Source: Opitutia bacterium
Lineage (GTDB): Bacteria; Verrucomicrobiota; Verrucomicrobiia; Opitutales; Opitutaceae
Assembly: GCA_947449835.1 (NCBI GenBank)
Contig: CANFSZ010000003.1
Location: 1-64,000, forward strand
Direction of reading: 5' to 3'
Length of the DNA: 64,000 bases
In this document: in pieces, positions 39,866 to 51,281 of the stretch
Layout of the letters: each line of letters begins with the position of its first letter
Numbering within the stretch: position 1 is the first letter of the stretch
Translations under genes and position numbers: made by a program
Notes under the pieces: generated by a model
The model's input: only the letters and a program-made list of their open reading frames with translations
Told to the model about the DNA's origin: nothing
Database searches by the model: none

Positions 39866-40462
39866 TCAACCGCGCAAAGCCGCTACTAAGGATTGATAAC
39901 CGGGCGCACGTTCTTGAAAAACCGTCTCATATTCAAACGCCCAAGGTGCGTCTAAGACTTGCCACGCTGGATGTTCCATCACCACCGCTCTCGCCGCGGC
40001 AAAATAATCGCTGTCGTCGGTCCTAAAATAAAGTCGCAGCCCCTGCCCGGCTTTGGCCGCAATTTGAGAGAGAAAATCCGCCTGCATGAGCCGATTTTTA
40101 TGATGCCGGCGCTTGGGCCAAGGATCCGGAAATAACACAAAAACATCCGCAAATCGGACGTTTTCCGGCATCGACGCCAAAAAATCCTCCGCGCTCGCGT
40201 GCAGAAAGTGAAGATTACCCAAACGCGCGCGGTTTTTCTTCCGATTCGCCCGCTCTACGCGTTCGGCGATGATATCCAAACCGACACACCTCCGCTCGGG
40301 GTGCGCTGCCGCATAAGCCGTCAAAAAATGTCCATGACCTGCGCCGATTTCCAGCACACACGCCCCCACCCCCGTCAATAACGTCGCACTCGTCGCTTTA
40401 AGAGCGACTTGTCGTTCTGCAACTTTCGAGACGTACGCAGCGGTGCGCAGGGCGTTTTCCAC
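39866..40462 (-). CDS. trmB: tRNA (guanine-N7-)-methyltransferase TrmB
   Basis: 'VLEIGAGHGHFLTAYAAAHPERRCVGLDI', 'VFVLFPDPWPKRRHHKNRLMQADFL'. Confidence 0.93.
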   Translation of the reverse strand: MENALRTAAYVSKVAERQVALKATSATLLTGVGACVLEIGAGHGHFLTAYAAAHPERRCVGLDIIAERVERANRKKNRARLGNLHFLHASAEDFLASMPENVRFADVFVLFPDPWPKRRHHKNRLMQADFLSQIAAKAGQGLRLYFRTDDSDYFAAARAVVMEHPAWQVLDAPWAFEYETVFQERAPGYQSLVAALRG

Positions 40463-40505
40463 AATTTTATGAAGTTTTCGCGGTTAAAAAATGAACGAGG
40501 AGCGA

Positions 40506-42368
40506 TCAGTCCGCGTGGGTCGATTCCATCAAAATCATTAAAACACTTATGTCAGAAGGATTTATGCCGCTGATTCGACTCGCTTGGCCCAGATTAAACG
40601 GCTTAAACGTCGCCAATTTCTGCGCGCATTCACGCCGTAAACCACGCACGGCAAGATAATCCAAATCCGCCGGCAGACGGATTTTTTCGATCTGGCTTAA
40701 TTTCTTCACGTGACGATGTTCTCTTTCAATATATCCTTGATAAACAACATTATAAATAACCTCTTGTCGAATCTCATGCGACTCTTGGTTAAATAATTCC
40801 GGCGTATCCACCCCTGCCCCGCCCCGCCGCATTTTATCACCCCAAGTTTCGCCCTGCGTGCGCTGTTTTTCAAAGGTAGCCAGCCAGTGTTGAATCCGTT
40901 CCCGCTTCAGCTGAATCCGTTCGCTGCGGCTGGCGCTGATCAATCCATGCTCCTTCGCATGGTGCCCCAACCGCAACTCTGCGCTGCTATGGTTAAACAA
41001 CAAACGGTGCTCCGCCCGACTCGTAAACATGCGATAAGGCTCATTCGTGCCCTTTGTTACAAGATCGTCGATCAACACCCCAATGTAGCTCTCGTGGCGC
41101 TGCATCACCAGCGGTTGCCCTCCCCTCGCCTTTTGCACGGCATTGACGCCCGCCACCAAACCCTGCGCCGCCGCTTCTTCGTAACCCGAAGTCCCATTAA
41201 TTTGACCGGCGAAAAAGAGATTTTCAACCTTCTTGGATTCGAGCGAAGGAAACAACTGGGTCGGCGGGGCAAAATCATATTCTACCGCATAAGCCGGCCG
41301 CAATAATTCCGCGCGCTCCAAGCCCGGAATACTTTGAACCATCTCCAACTGAACATCGAACGGCAGACTTGTTGACAAACCATTCACATAAAATTCGTTG
41401 GTCGAGCGACCCTCAGGCTCGAGGAAAAGCAAATGCCGCGGTTTATCCGCGAAGCGCACGAATTTATCCTCAATACTGGGACAATACCGAGGGCCGACGC
41501 CTTCGATTTCGCCGCTATACATCGCCGATTTACTGAGATTACGGCGCACAATATCGGCCGTTTCCGCGGTCGTGTGAGTCATCCAACACGAGACTTGTTC
41601 ACAACCGGGCCGCCAACCCAGGCGCCGTTCACCCGTTTGTTCCACGTGGAACAAATCCTGAGGATCGCGCGTATCATGAAAGGCAAAGAGAGTGGGGCGC
41701 TCGTCGCCTTTTTGCTCCTGCATCCGAGTAAAATCCAAGCTGCGGCCCAATAAACGGGGTGGCGTGCCGGTTTTAAGCCGCTGCAACTCAATTCCCGCCT
41801 GCAAAAAGCTAGCCGACAGCGTTTTTGCGCTGAAATCCCCGAGTCGACCGCCTTCATTCTTGTTTTGGCCGATATGCATGAGCCCGCGCAAGAACGTACC
41901 GGTGGTCACGACGACCGTTTGCCCGCGGAATTCGATATCTAAATTCGTGCGGCAGCCGACAACTTTGCCGGCCTCGTAGACCAACTCGGTCACGGTTGCC
42001 TGAAAAACCCGCAGGTTGGCTTGTAGCTCTAAGGTGTGCTTCAGCCGGAACTGATAAGCCTTTTTATCGCATTGGGCGCGGGGCGACTGCACGGCGGCGC
42101 CTTTCGACTCGTTTAATAACCGAAATTGTATCCCAGTGACGTCGGTGTTGATCGCCATCTCTCCACCCAAGGCATCGATCTCACGCACCATCTGCCCCTT
42201 GGCCTGACCACCGATCGCGGGATTACAACTCATCTGGGCGATGGTATCGATGTTGCCCGTGAGGAGTAGGGTAGAGGCCCCCATGCGCGCCGCTGCAAGC
42301 GCCGCTTCCACGCCCGCATGACCCGCGCCACACACAATCACATCGAACGGTATCTTATTGTAAATCAT
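40506..42368 (-). CDS. mnmG: tRNA uridine-5-carboxymethylaminomethyl modification enzyme MnmG
   Basis: '[62 protein letters not shown]'. Confidence 0.97.
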   Translation of the reverse strand: MIYNKIPFDVIVCGAGHAGVEAALAAARMGASTLLLTGNIDTIAQMSCNPAIGGQAKGQMVREIDALGGEMAINTDVTGIQFRLLNESKGAAVQSPRAQCDKKAYQFRLKHTLELQANLRVFQATVTELVYEAGKVVGCRTNLDIEFRGQTVVVTTGTFLRGLMHIGQNKNEGGRLGDFSAKTLSASFLQAGIELQRLKTGTPPRLLGRSLDFTRMQEQKGDERPTLFAFHDTRDPQDLFHVEQTGERRLGWRPGCEQVSCWMTHTTAETADIVRRNLSKSAMYSGEIEGVGPRYCPSIEDKFVRFADKPRHLLFLEPEGRSTNEFYVNGLSTSLPFDVQLEMVQSIPGLERAELLRPAYAVEYDFAPPTQLFPSLESKKVENLFFAGQINGTSGYEEAAAQGLVAGVNAVQKARGGQPLVMQRHESYIGVLIDDLVTKGTNEPYRMFTSRAEHRLLFNHSSAELRLGHHAKEHGLISASRSERIQLKRERIQHWLATFEKQRTQGETWGDKMRRGGAGVDTPELFNQESHEIRQEVIYNVVYQGYIEREHRHVKKLSQIEKIRLPADLDYLAVRGLRRECAQKLATFKPFNLGQASRISGINPSDISVLMILMESTHAD

Positions 42369-42388
42369 TATAATGCAAAAATAAAACC

Positions 42389-43744
42389 TTATTTACCGAT
42401 GCAGAAATTGGCGAACAAAGCGTCCAGCATCCGCTCGTTATCCACCTTACCGGATATCTCGCCCAGCGCCGCCAAAGCGCCCCTCAAGTCACTGGCCAAC
42501 AACTCAGCCGCTTCACCCGTGGCGAGTTTTTCCGCCGCTGCCGCGAGATCGGCCCGGGCCTGTTTGAGTGCTTGCGCATGACGAGCGTTGATTGCCACCA
42601 CATCCTCGCCAACCGCGGGCGTAAGGCCATCGGCCAACGCAATGATCTTTGTCCGCAATCCATCCAAACCCGACCCCGTCACCGCCGAAACCTCGATCGC
42701 GGATAAACCCTTCCAGCTATCCGCCAAAACGGGCGCGGGCGCCAGATCGATTTTATTCCACACCACCAAAGTGTTTTCAGGCCGAAGTTTTTCTCTTAAA
42801 ACATTATCCAACAAAAGAGTAGGGGAGTTAACCGCCATCACCACCACAAAAAGATCCGCCTCGCCTGCGATTTCGAAGGTTTTTTCAATGCCGAGTTTTT
42901 CCACCACCCCAGGCGCGGGATTCAAACCCGCCGTATCGATCAAACGGAGACAATGCGGGCCGATATTCACGACTTCCTCGATAAAATCCCGCGTCGTCCC
43001 CGGCTCCGGGCTCACAATCGCCCGATCGCGCCCCACCAAACAATTTAACAATGAACTCTTTCCAGCATTAGGTTCGCCGATAATCACGGTCTTAATCCCA
43101 TGCCGCAAGACCTCGCCGTAGTGACTCGTCGCCAACAAGCGCTCCGTTCCACGTAGAACGTCCGCCACCTGCGCCGCCACCGCCGCCCGATCCTCCGGCG
43201 GCAAATCCTCATCCGGAAAATCAATATAAGCCTCCACGCGGGCCAATCCGAGCAACAGCGCATCAATCAATACCGCCATCTGGCGCCCTAAAGAGCCCCG
43301 TAATTGTCGATTAGCCGCCACCAAAGCTCGTTCGCTGCGCGCCTGGATTAAATCCATAACCGCCTCAGCTTGAGATAAATCCATTTTACCACCCAAAAAA
43401 GCCCGTTGCGTGAATTCGCCCGGTTCCGCCGCACGACACCCCCGCGCCAACAAATCCTCCAATACCCGCTGCGCCACGTAAGGATTACCATGGCAGGAAA
43501 TTTCCAACGTATCCTCGCCTGTGTAACTCCCTGGCCCCGCAAAAAACACCCACACCACATCATCCAACACCACCCCCGCGCGATCCCGATAATCCCCATG
43601 ACGCACCCGACGTGCCTGCGGCACGACGCCGAAAATATCCCGCGCCACCCGCCCCGCCTCCATCCCACTTACCCGCACCAACGCAATCGCGGCAGTGCCC
43701 ACCGGCGTAGCTAAAGCAGCAATCGTTTCAACATGTCGTGACAT
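42389..43744 (-). CDS. mnmE: tRNA modification GTPase MnmE
   Basis: '[37 protein letters not shown]', C-terminal '[12 protein letters not shown]'. Confidence 0.97.
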   Translation of the reverse strand: MSRHVETIAALATPVGTAAIALVRVSGMEAGRVARDIFGVVPQARRVRHGDYRDRAGVVLDDVVWVFFAGPGSYTGEDTLEISCHGNPYVAQRVLEDLLARGCRAAEPGEFTQRAFLGGKMDLSQAEAVMDLIQARSERALVAANRQLRGSLGRQMAVLIDALLLGLARVEAYIDFPDEDLPPEDRAAVAAQVADVLRGTERLLATSHYGEVLRHGIKTVIIGEPNAGKSSLLNCLVGRDRAIVSPEPGTTRDFIEEVVNIGPHCLRLIDTAGLNPAPGVVEKLGIEKTFEIAGEADLFVVVMAVNSPTLLLDNVLREKLRPENTLVVWNKIDLAPAPVLADSWKGLSAIEVSAVTGSGLDGLRTKIIALADGLTPAVGEDVVAINARHAQALKQARADLAAAAEKLATGEAAELLASDLRGALAALGEISGKVDNERMLDALFANFCIGK

Positions 43745-43885
43745 CGCGCAGCGAACCAACGCCCGCCACCCATCCGCGCCAAGTCAAAAGCCACCTCAAC
43801 CCATTAACCCTAATCACCAATCTACGCCCACCCTTCGCCAATACCCGCCGAGCCACCCCGGCCCAAACCCAGCAAACTAACCCAC

Positions 43886-44470
43886 ATGGACGCCACGACC
43901 GATCCTTTTGTTCTATTTCAAACTTGGCTCGCCCACGCGCATAAACACGAACCAGCCGATCCCACCGCCATGGCCCTCGCCACCGCGGACGCTACGGGCC
44001 GACCCGCCGTTCGCATGGTCCTACTGAAACAAGCCGACACGCATGGATTTGTTTTTTACACCCACACTACCAGTCCCAAAGGCCGCGATCTAGCCACCAA
44101 TCGTCGCGCCGCGCTGTGCTTTCATTGGGCAAAACTCGAACGCCAAATCCGCATCGAAGGCACGATAGAAGCCACCACCGTAACCGAAGCCGATGCGTAT
44201 TTTGCGACCCGTCCACGACTGAGTCAGATCGGCGCCTGGGCCTCACACCAATCTCAACCCATGCACAATCGCTTCGAACTCGAACAAGCCGTCGCGCTCA
44301 ACACCCTCCGATTTGGCCTCAGCAAAGTACCCCGCCCGTCCTACTGGAATGGATACCGCGTCGTGCCAGAGAAAATTGAATTCTGGCAACAACGCCCTTT
44401 CCGCCATCACGACCGCCGCGTATTCGTGCGCGACGGTGACTCGTGGCTCGCCACTTGGCTATTCCCCTAA
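43886..44470 (+). CDS. Pyridoxamine 5'-phosphate oxidase family protein (PdxH-like paralog 1)
   Basis: 'AMALATADATGRPAVRMVLLKQADTHGFVFYTHTTSPKGRDL', 'GYRVVPEKIEFWQQRPFRHHDR'. Confidence 0.88.
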   Translation: MDATTDPFVLFQTWLAHAHKHEPADPTAMALATADATGRPAVRMVLLKQADTHGFVFYTHTTSPKGRDLATNRRAALCFHWAKLERQIRIEGTIEATTVTEADAYFATRPRLSQIGAWASHQSQPMHNRFELEQAVALNTLRFGLSKVPRPSYWNGYRVVPEKIEFWQQRPFRHHDRRVFVRDGDSWLATWLFP

Positions 44471-44545
44471 ATGACCGAGCTTAACTCAACCGCGCGCGTC
44501 GCATCGCAGAATAGTGGGCAGGGTGAGGGAAGCGTAGGGCTAATC

Positions 44546-45814
44546 TCAATACGCCACCACGATCGGCTTAATTCGCGAACCGTCGGCGATCTGATCTCCT
44601 GGATAAATCACCACGTTTTGCCCCTCAATTAAACCTTCCAAGGTTTCCGTCTCCCGGCCACTGCTGCGACCCACCCGCACCGTGCGCAAAACCGCCCGCT
44701 TACCCTCCACCACGTACGTCTGCCACTGCGCGCCGCGTTGAAACAACGCACCCGACGGCACCTTCAAAATGTTTTGTCCCGACCACGTTTCAATCCGTGC
44801 CTCGACCCGATAATTATCGCCCAGCGACCGCCGCACTTCGAGCGGATCGGTAAAATCAACGATCACATAAACGCGTTGTTCTTCGACGCCCAACGCCGAG
44901 ACTTTGGTAAACGCCGAGGGCTCCACCACGCGCACCCGCGCGTTCAACGCCACCGGCCCGCCCCATTGTTCAAGCTGTACCCGCGCGCCGGGTTGAATCA
45001 CCACCCCATCCCGCGAAAGCACCTCGATGCGCGCCTCGAGATCAGTCGGATCACCCACTTCTAATAACGGAAAACCCGCCGGCACGAGTCGCTCGCTCTC
45101 CTGCATCACTCGCAAGACCCGCCCGCTCACGGGTGATAAAATCACCAAAGGTTCACCGCGCGCCCCCGCGCCTGCAGGTTGTCCGCGCAATAACAAGGCC
45201 CGCGCCTGCGCCGCTTCAAACTCCGCGATTTGACCGGCGAACTCCGCCGCCCGGGCCTCTTGCGCGGTCGTTGTGAATCGCGTTTCCGCCGCGTCAAATT
45301 CCTGCCGCGACAACGCCCCGCTAGCGAACAACAGCTTCTGACGCGCGAAATCCTCACGCTGCAAATTCGCATTCGCAACCGCGCGCGCCCGTTGGGCGAG
45401 AGCCTGCGCGACCGCCGCTTCCGCAGCCCGCACCCGCGCCTCGGCCTGCACGAGACTACGCGCGTCCAAAATATCCGCGCCGCCCGATTCCAAGACCGCG
45501 AGCACCGTCTTACCCGCCTCCACCACCGCACCGGGCTTCCAATCAATCCGCCGCAACTGGCCCGCCACAGGACTCGCGATCAGATAGCGATTTTTTACCC
45601 GCGTCATCCCCTCCTCATCGACCGTCACCCGCAAATCACCGCGCGCCACTACCGCGATCTCCGCCGGCAAGGCCTTCGGCAGCAACCCCACCACAATGAG
45701 CGCCAGCAATCCGCTGCCCACGATCCACGGCAACCAGCGCGACCAGCGCCGTGTCTCCGAACTTTTTTTATTCTTAACCCCAGGTTCAACCCGCGAAGAC
45801 GAAGATGCTTTCAT
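44546..45814 (-). CDS. Periplasmic adaptor (membrane fusion, HlyD/RND-MFP type) protein
   Basis: N-terminal TM; 'RIDWKPGAVVEAGKTVLAVLES', central coiled coil, 'ILSPVSGRVLRVMQESERLVPAGFPLLEVGDPTDLEARIEVLSRDGV'. Confidence 0.85.
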   Translation of the reverse strand: MKASSSSRVEPGVKNKKSSETRRWSRWLPWIVGSGLLALIVVGLLPKALPAEIAVVARGDLRVTVDEEGMTRVKNRYLIASPVAGQLRRIDWKPGAVVEAGKTVLAVLESGGADILDARSLVQAEARVRAAEAAVAQALAQRARAVANANLQREDFARQKLLFASGALSRQEFDAAETRFTTTAQEARAAEFAGQIAEFEAAQARALLLRGQPAGAGARGEPLVILSPVSGRVLRVMQESERLVPAGFPLLEVGDPTDLEARIEVLSRDGVVIQPGARVQLEQWGGPVALNARVRVVEPSAFTKVSALGVEEQRVYVIVDFTDPLEVRRSLGDNYRVEARIETWSGQNILKVPSGALFQRGAQWQTYVVEGKRAVLRTVRVGRSSGRETETLEGLIEGQNVVIYPGDQIADGSRIKPIVVAY

Positions 45815-45838
45815 GATAAAATAGGTAAGAAATAAAAA

Positions 45839-48205
45839 TTAATCGCGGGCTTTCAGCACACCCACCAAATCCAATTGATCTAACCGCCGGCAAGCGAGCA
45901 ACGCCGAGACCATCGAAGCTACCGACACGACCAACACCGCAAACGCGTAGTTCTGCGCCGTGAGAATCAACGGCAAACGCACAAATTCCGTGTTCACCGT
46001 CATCAAAATCACGCGCGCAAAACCCGAACCGATCAACAAACCACAAGGCAACGCGATCAACGTGAGCATCACCAACTCACCCACTAAAACCGTCGCGACT
46101 TCGCCACGCGTAAATCCGATCACCCGCAACGTCGCGAGTTCGCGCTGACGTTCACTGAGCGAAATTCGCGCGCTATTATAAACGATGCCAAACGCCACCA
46201 CAGCCGCAAAGGTCAGATAAATTTTCTGCAACAGACCGATACTCTGCGCCGTCGTTTCGCGAAATCCCTGCCGAATTTTATTTTTCACAACCACACTGCC
46301 CGCACGCGGTGAAGCCTTCATCGCGCGCAAAAATTCGTTCCATTGCCCAGCGCCCACCGTCAGATAAGCCGCATTGATCCTATCGCCTTCACCGAGATGA
46401 CGACTCAATGCCCCAATTTCCATGTATGCCGCCGTCCCCGCAAAATCCTCGGATAATCCGGCCACCGGCACCGAAAATTCCACGCGCTTACCCTCCAATC
46501 CGCGGACAAAAAGCATTTCACCGATTTTTACGCCGAGAACTTCCGCCAACTTTTTAGAGAGAACGATTCCCTCCGGCGGCAGAGTGATCTGACGCCCGTT
46601 GCTATCCATCACGCGATACAGCTCCGCTTGCGCCGGCAAACCCGTGATACTTAAACGTCGAAATTGATTACCCGCGCGCAACTCCACCGCCGCCCCGCAC
46701 ACCGGCTCCGCCAAAATCACCCCCGGCAACGCCTTGAAATCCGCCAACGTGCGCACTGGACTCGGCTCAATGAGCGACACCATCACCGTCTGCCGTTGAA
46801 TCAAATCCCACTGATAATCGAGCACGTGACCGATGCCGTCGCGAAACGCATTAGGTACGATCAAAATTCCTGTCGCCAAAGCCAACGCACCCACCGTGAG
46901 CGACGCACGCACCGGCCGGCGTTCGATATTTCTCAACGCCATCCGAAACGTCACCGTAAACAGCCGGCCAAAACCCAAACGCTCCACCAGCGCGGGTCGG
47001 TAGCTCGACGGCGGCTCAGGCCGCATCGCCTCCGCCGGCGGCAGTCGCACCGCCGCCCGCACCGAGCCCGCGACGCCGATGATCGCCGCAATCGAACTCA
47101 CGAAAACCGCCAAGACCACGACGGTCGAAGCGAGTTGGAATTTCAGTGCCGGAAACCGGAAGAAAACATGGTACAAATCCACCAACCGTTCCCCCAAAAA
47201 CACTCCGCCTAAGACCCCGAGCGCCGTGCCGCTGGCGACGATCACGATGGAAAATTTAAGATAATGCCGGCCGATCTCGCCGTTAGAAAAACCGAAAGCC
47301 TTCAAAATCGCGATCTGTTCACGTTGCAACGTGATCTGCCGGCTCATGACCGCATTTGTCATGAAGGCCGCGACGCTGAGAAAAACCAGCGGAAACCCGA
47401 TCGAGAGTCCGTTGAGAATATTGATTTCATCGCGCAAGCGCGTGTGCGAAGGATGCGAGGTGCGACCATAAGCACCGCGTCCACCGTAAGGCCGCAAGAT
47501 GTGATCTACGGCCTCGATAACGGCCGGCTCAGACGCTCCTGGCACCAAACGCAAGGAAAGTTGATTGAACGCTCCATCAAGATTACTGGCCCGCGCGAGC
47601 TCCTTGTACGGCATCCAAAAAACTCCGTACGTTTTATTGTTGGGCAACGAGGCACCTGGTGGAGCCTCAAAAATGAATTCGGGCGAAAGCACGATGCCCG
47701 CGATGCGGAACTGTTGCCGCCGTCCATAAAGCACCGCCGCCATCTCGTCTCCGGGCTTGAGCTGATTCGCCTGCGCAAAAGCTTCTCCGACTAAAATTTC
47801 ACCCGTCGATTCACGCCCTACTAAAATACGTCCAGCACGGAGATGCAGCCGATTCAACGTGAGTTCGCCTTGCTCGGGGAGCGATTGGATAAGCCCCGTT
47901 GCGGGTTCAATCACGCCGGGCAAATCCAATGTAACCGATAACGCGATACCGGTCTGTACCGTGGCGACACCGGGAATCGCGGCGAGTTGGGCCGCGACGG
48001 AATTGGGCGCACGTTTAAGGCGGGAGAAAATTTGCGCGAAATGATTGTCGCGGTAATAAGCATCGCGCGTCGTCTCCAACGAAACGATGAGGCTGCGCGT
48101 CATGATCATCATCGCCAAACCGCAAGCCATGACGATGGCGACGGCCGCCGCTTGCGATTTCAAGGCGCGGAGATCGCGGATTAATTTAAGATCCAGCAGC
48201 GACAT
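45839..48205 (-). CDS. ABC transporter permease, FtsX/MacB-type (duplicated FtsX domains)
   Basis: 'AAFMTNAVMSRQITLQREQIAILKAFGFSNGEIG' and 'GIVYNSARISLSERQRELATLRVIGFTRGEVATVLVGELV'. Confidence 0.88.
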   Translation of the reverse strand: MSLLDLKLIRDLRALKSQAAAVAIVMACGLAMMIMTRSLIVSLETTRDAYYRDNHFAQIFSRLKRAPNSVAAQLAAIPGVATVQTGIALSVTLDLPGVIEPATGLIQSLPEQGELTLNRLHLRAGRILVGRESTGEILVGEAFAQANQLKPGDEMAAVLYGRRQQFRIAGIVLSPEFIFEAPPGASLPNNKTYGVFWMPYKELARASNLDGAFNQLSLRLVPGASEPAVIEAVDHILRPYGGRGAYGRTSHPSHTRLRDEINILNGLSIGFPLVFLSVAAFMTNAVMSRQITLQREQIAILKAFGFSNGEIGRHYLKFSIVIVASGTALGVLGGVFLGERLVDLYHVFFRFPALKFQLASTVVVLAVFVSSIAAIIGVAGSVRAAVRLPPAEAMRPEPPSSYRPALVERLGFGRLFTVTFRMALRNIERRPVRASLTVGALALATGILIVPNAFRDGIGHVLDYQWDLIQRQTVMVSLIEPSPVRTLADFKALPGVILAEPVCGAAVELRAGNQFRRLSITGLPAQAELYRVMDSNGRQITLPPEGIVLSKKLAEVLGVKIGEMLFVRGLEGKRVEFSVPVAGLSEDFAGTAAYMEIGALSRHLGEGDRINAAYLTVGAGQWNEFLRAMKASPRAGSVVVKNKIRQGFRETTAQSIGLLQKIYLTFAAVVAFGIVYNSARISLSERQRELATLRVIGFTRGEVATVLVGELVMLTLIALPCGLLIGSGFARVILMTVNTEFVRLPLILTAQNYAFAVLVVSVASMVSALLACRRLDQLDLVGVLKARD

Positions 48206-48223
48206 GACGAATCCGCGAACGTT

Positions 48224-48985
48224 TTACCACGCCAGCGTGCTGGCGGCGGCGCGCGTACGATTATGTTTTTCTCCTGTGATATGACCGTCGGAGAGCGTGA
48301 GGACGCGATCCGCCATTTCGGCCATCACAGAATTATGCGTAATGATCAACGTGAGCGTGCCGAGTTCGCGATTGATCCGCTCGATCGCTTCAAGAACGGC
48401 CTTCCCGGTGCTCACATCAAGCGCTCCCGTAGGCTCGTCGCACATGAGGACGGCGGGGCGTTTCGCAATGGCCCGAGCGATCGCGACTCGTTGTTGTTCA
48501 CCACCAGAAAGCTGCGCGGGAAAATGATCCATGCGGGCCCCGAGCCCGACCATGTGAAGCGCTTCTTCTGGAGTCATCGGATCGGCGGCGATCTCCGTGA
48601 TCAGCGCGACGTTCTCTCGAGCGGTCAGGCTCGGGATCAGATTATAAAATTGAAAAACAAAGCCCACTGCTTCGCGCCGATAACGCGTCAAACCCGCTTC
48701 GTCAGCGCCACCCAGATCCCAGCCGCGATAAAATAAACTGCCGCTCGTGGGCGTATCGAGCCCACCCAACAAATTCAGTAGCGTTGATTTGCCGCTGCCA
48801 GAAGCTCCGAGCACTACGACCAATTCTCCCGCGCGACACTCCAGATCCACTCCGGCCAATGCGCGCACCATCGCTTCGCCTTCGCCATAAATTTTGTCCA
48901 ATGCCCGAGCCTGGAAAACTGGAACTAAATCAGAATCTGCAGAAGTGAATGCGGCGTGGGCCATGCAACGGGTAATACTGCGCAC
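48224..48985 (-). CDS. ABC transporter ATP-binding protein (LolD/MacB-type)
   Basis: '[26 protein letters not shown]' Walker A, '[32 protein letters not shown]'. Confidence 0.95.
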   Translation of the reverse strand: MRSITRCMAHAAFTSADSDLVPVFQARALDKIYGEGEAMVRALAGVDLECRAGELVVVLGASGSGKSTLLNLLGGLDTPTSGSLFYRGWDLGGADEAGLTRYRREAVGFVFQFYNLIPSLTARENVALITEIAADPMTPEEALHMVGLGARMDHFPAQLSGGEQQRVAIARAIAKRPAVLMCDEPTGALDVSTGKAVLEAIERINRELGTLTLIITHNSVMAEMADRVLTLSDGHITGEKHNRTRAAASTLAW

Positions 48986-49025
48986 AGGATTTCAGCCCGC
49001 AAAGCGCAAAGGTTGTATTTATCCA

Positions 49026-49059
49026 AAAATAAAAAGACCGCGGCTGATTACCGCAGTCT
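49026..49059 (-). terminator. Rho-independent terminator (9-bp stem, T-rich tail on minus strand)
   Basis: aaaaataaaaagaccgcggctgattaccgcagtct downstream of the GH88-like gene. Confidence 0.65.
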
Positions 49060-49109
49060 CGAAACTTAAGTTGGCCTACGCCGCTACTAGCGAGGCCCGA
49101 ACCGGGAGA

Positions 49110-50522
49110 TCAAAAGAACGTGTAGTATTTATTTTCCGACAAACGCTGGATGAGCAGCGCGAGCTCCATCGCGTGGTAATCGCCCCACATGGACGATTCG
49201 CCGCACGGCACTTTCTGACCCTTCGGCACGTGATCCCAGCCGTTCGGACGGTGATAAACACTGTGCAAGAGGAGGCCTTGGTGTTTTTTGTCGGTGGAAA
49301 GATACGGCTCGGCGAAAAGCGTGTCGGCGATCGTGAGACCAGCTTGGAAATATTTTTTACCGGCGGCTTTTTCCCCATTCGCATCGAGCCAGCGGCCGAG
49401 ACGGAGCATGCCTTGCGCGGCGATGGCGGCTGCGGAACTGTCGACCGGCTCGTGAGCGTTGAACGGATCGGCGGCGCGTTTGGTGAAATCACCGAGTTTA
49501 TGCGTGTTAAGCGCGGCACTGTCCCAATAAGGAATGCCGTCTTTCGCAGAATATCCGTCGATGTAGTAATCACTCGTGGCCTTAGCCGTTTCCAAAAAGA
49601 GATCGGTGACCGCACGCCGGCCACCAACCGCATCGAGGTCGGAGCCTTTCACGGTGTCGAGAAACTCCAATTGCTCGGCGTAGCCCGTGATGATCCAGGC
49701 TGCGCCGCGCGTCCACGTCGTGAAGGGCGAGTAACCTTGCTGGGAGGACGGACAACGGAATTGGCCGTCGTTGCGATTGAAAACACTCTCGTGCGCCACG
49801 CGGCCACGGACGTCGTAGCTGTCACGGCCCAGACCGAAGAAAACATTGAAACGCGCCGTCGTCGCCGCGTGTTCGATCGCGCGGTGCAGCAAATTGATGG
49901 GCTTGTCGCCTTCGCCCATAAGCGAGTGACCGAGTTGATGCGCGACGACGAGCGAGCGCATGGAGCGAATCGTATCGGCAAACAAGGACTGCGGGCCATT
50001 GAACGAATACACGTAACCGCTCGGCGCCACGCCGGCGGCGCCGGGAATCGGCGACCACGGTTGTTTGTACTGGGTGGTCGCGTAGCGCGCGGCTTGCACG
50101 GCGCCCGAGGCTTTCAACGCCATCTCGGTGTAATCGAGCTCGGCTTGATTGAAGCGCGTCTTGCCCTCGAGCATGAGGCGGCGCTGGTTGCCGTACGTGG
50201 AGACGTTATTGAAACCGTGATCATGCACGCCGACATGCGAGACATGGGAGGCCATGTGGCGCACGGTCTTTACCCGGCCGCGTTCGAGCATCGCTGTATC
50301 GCCGGTCGCATCAAAGTGGAGAAACGCCATACCGAACTGAAAACCCTGCGTCCACTCCGTCCAGCCGCGGGACGTGTATTTACCCTGCACCGTAAAAACA
50401 GGGGTACCCTTGCTAGGGTCCCATGCGGCGTCGATCGCGCGGATTTTTTCGCCGGCGAGTTCAAACACGCGGGCGGTTTTTTTCGTGAGCTTGGCCGGAG
50501 TAAGGGTGGCGTTGATTTTCAT
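49110..50522 (-). CDS. GH88-like unsaturated glucuronyl hydrolase / (alpha/alpha)6-barrel protein
   Basis: 'YSPFTTWTRGAAWIITGYAEQLEFL', 'DSSAAAIAAQGMLRLGRWL', 'GLLLHSVYHRPNGWDHVPKGQKVPCGESSMWGDYHAMELALLI'. Confidence 0.7.
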   Translation of the reverse strand: MKINATLTPAKLTKKTARVFELAGEKIRAIDAAWDPSKGTPVFTVQGKYTSRGWTEWTQGFQFGMAFLHFDATGDTAMLERGRVKTVRHMASHVSHVGVHDHGFNNVSTYGNQRRLMLEGKTRFNQAELDYTEMALKASGAVQAARYATTQYKQPWSPIPGAAGVAPSGYVYSFNGPQSLFADTIRSMRSLVVAHQLGHSLMGEGDKPINLLHRAIEHAATTARFNVFFGLGRDSYDVRGRVAHESVFNRNDGQFRCPSSQQGYSPFTTWTRGAAWIITGYAEQLEFLDTVKGSDLDAVGGRRAVTDLFLETAKATSDYYIDGYSAKDGIPYWDSAALNTHKLGDFTKRAADPFNAHEPVDSSAAAIAAQGMLRLGRWLDANGEKAAGKKYFQAGLTIADTLFAEPYLSTDKKHQGLLLHSVYHRPNGWDHVPKGQKVPCGESSMWGDYHAMELALLIQRLSENKYYTFF

Positions 50523-50658
50523 AACGGAAACGAAGAGAGAACCACGAACCCGGCGGACTGCACGAAAGTTTTTTAATCCCGTAGCTTTTTAAACCTTCAC
50601 GACGTGCAGGCCCGAGGTAGGCTTGCACGCAATCCCCAAGAGGACGATAGTGACCCGT

Positions 50659-51240
50659 ATGCCCCCGGTTATCGAACTCTTCCTGAAAGCGTTCATTCCT
50701 CTTTTCGTGGCGATCGATCCGATCGGGCTCGCCGCGGTTTTTCTCGCTCTTGGGCAAGGTACCCCGTTGGAACAACGTCGTCGCATCGCCAAACAAGCCA
50801 CTTGGACGGGTGGGGGAGTCGCCCTGCTATTTTTGTTTCTCGGCCAATCCATATTCACCGCCATCGGCATCACGACGAGCGACTTTCAAATCGCCGGCGG
50901 ACTCATCCTCTTCATCCTCGCCGCGCGCGATCTCGTCCACTCCGCTGCCGAAGAACCCGCCAAACTCGCGGAAGATTTTGGCGTCGTGCCACTCGGGATG
51001 CCTTTAATCGCCGGACCTGCCTCGATCACGACGTTGATCTTACTCGCCCAGACGCTGGGGCTCGCCGTGACCCTCGCGGCTCTCGCGGTAAATCTCATGC
51101 TCGTAATCCTCGCCTTTGCTTATAGTGAGCGCCTCGCACGACTTATCAGTTCGACCGGTCTGCGCGCGATTTCAAAAATCATTTCCCTGCTCCTCGCCGC
51201 GATTGCCATCAGCATGATTCGCAAAGGCTGGACCGGATAA
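50659..51240 (+). CDS. MarC family integral membrane protein
   Basis: 'FLKAFIPLFVAIDPIGLAAVFLALGQG', 'GMPLIAGPASITTLILLA'. Confidence 0.88.
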   Translation: MPPVIELFLKAFIPLFVAIDPIGLAAVFLALGQGTPLEQRRRIAKQATWTGGGVALLFLFLGQSIFTAIGITTSDFQIAGGLILFILAARDLVHSAAEEPAKLAEDFGVVPLGMPLIAGPASITTLILLAQTLGLAVTLAALAVNLMLVILAFAYSERLARLISSTGLRAISKIISLLLAAIAISMIRKGWTG

Positions 51241-51281
51241 CTTCTTCGCGGCTTCCCGTTAATCCCCCGCTAAACCCCATC

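Noticed and set aside
42438-42446. TTATCCACC, near-match to a DnaA box (also around 9166)
   Set aside because: Isolated sites inside coding sequence (mnmE and SDR), no cluster or AT-rich unwinding region.
48894-50576. 560-aa plus-strand ORF spanning the GH88-like gene
   Set aside because: Shadow ORF; low-complexity Arg-rich translation, and it crosses a terminator and intergenic DNA.
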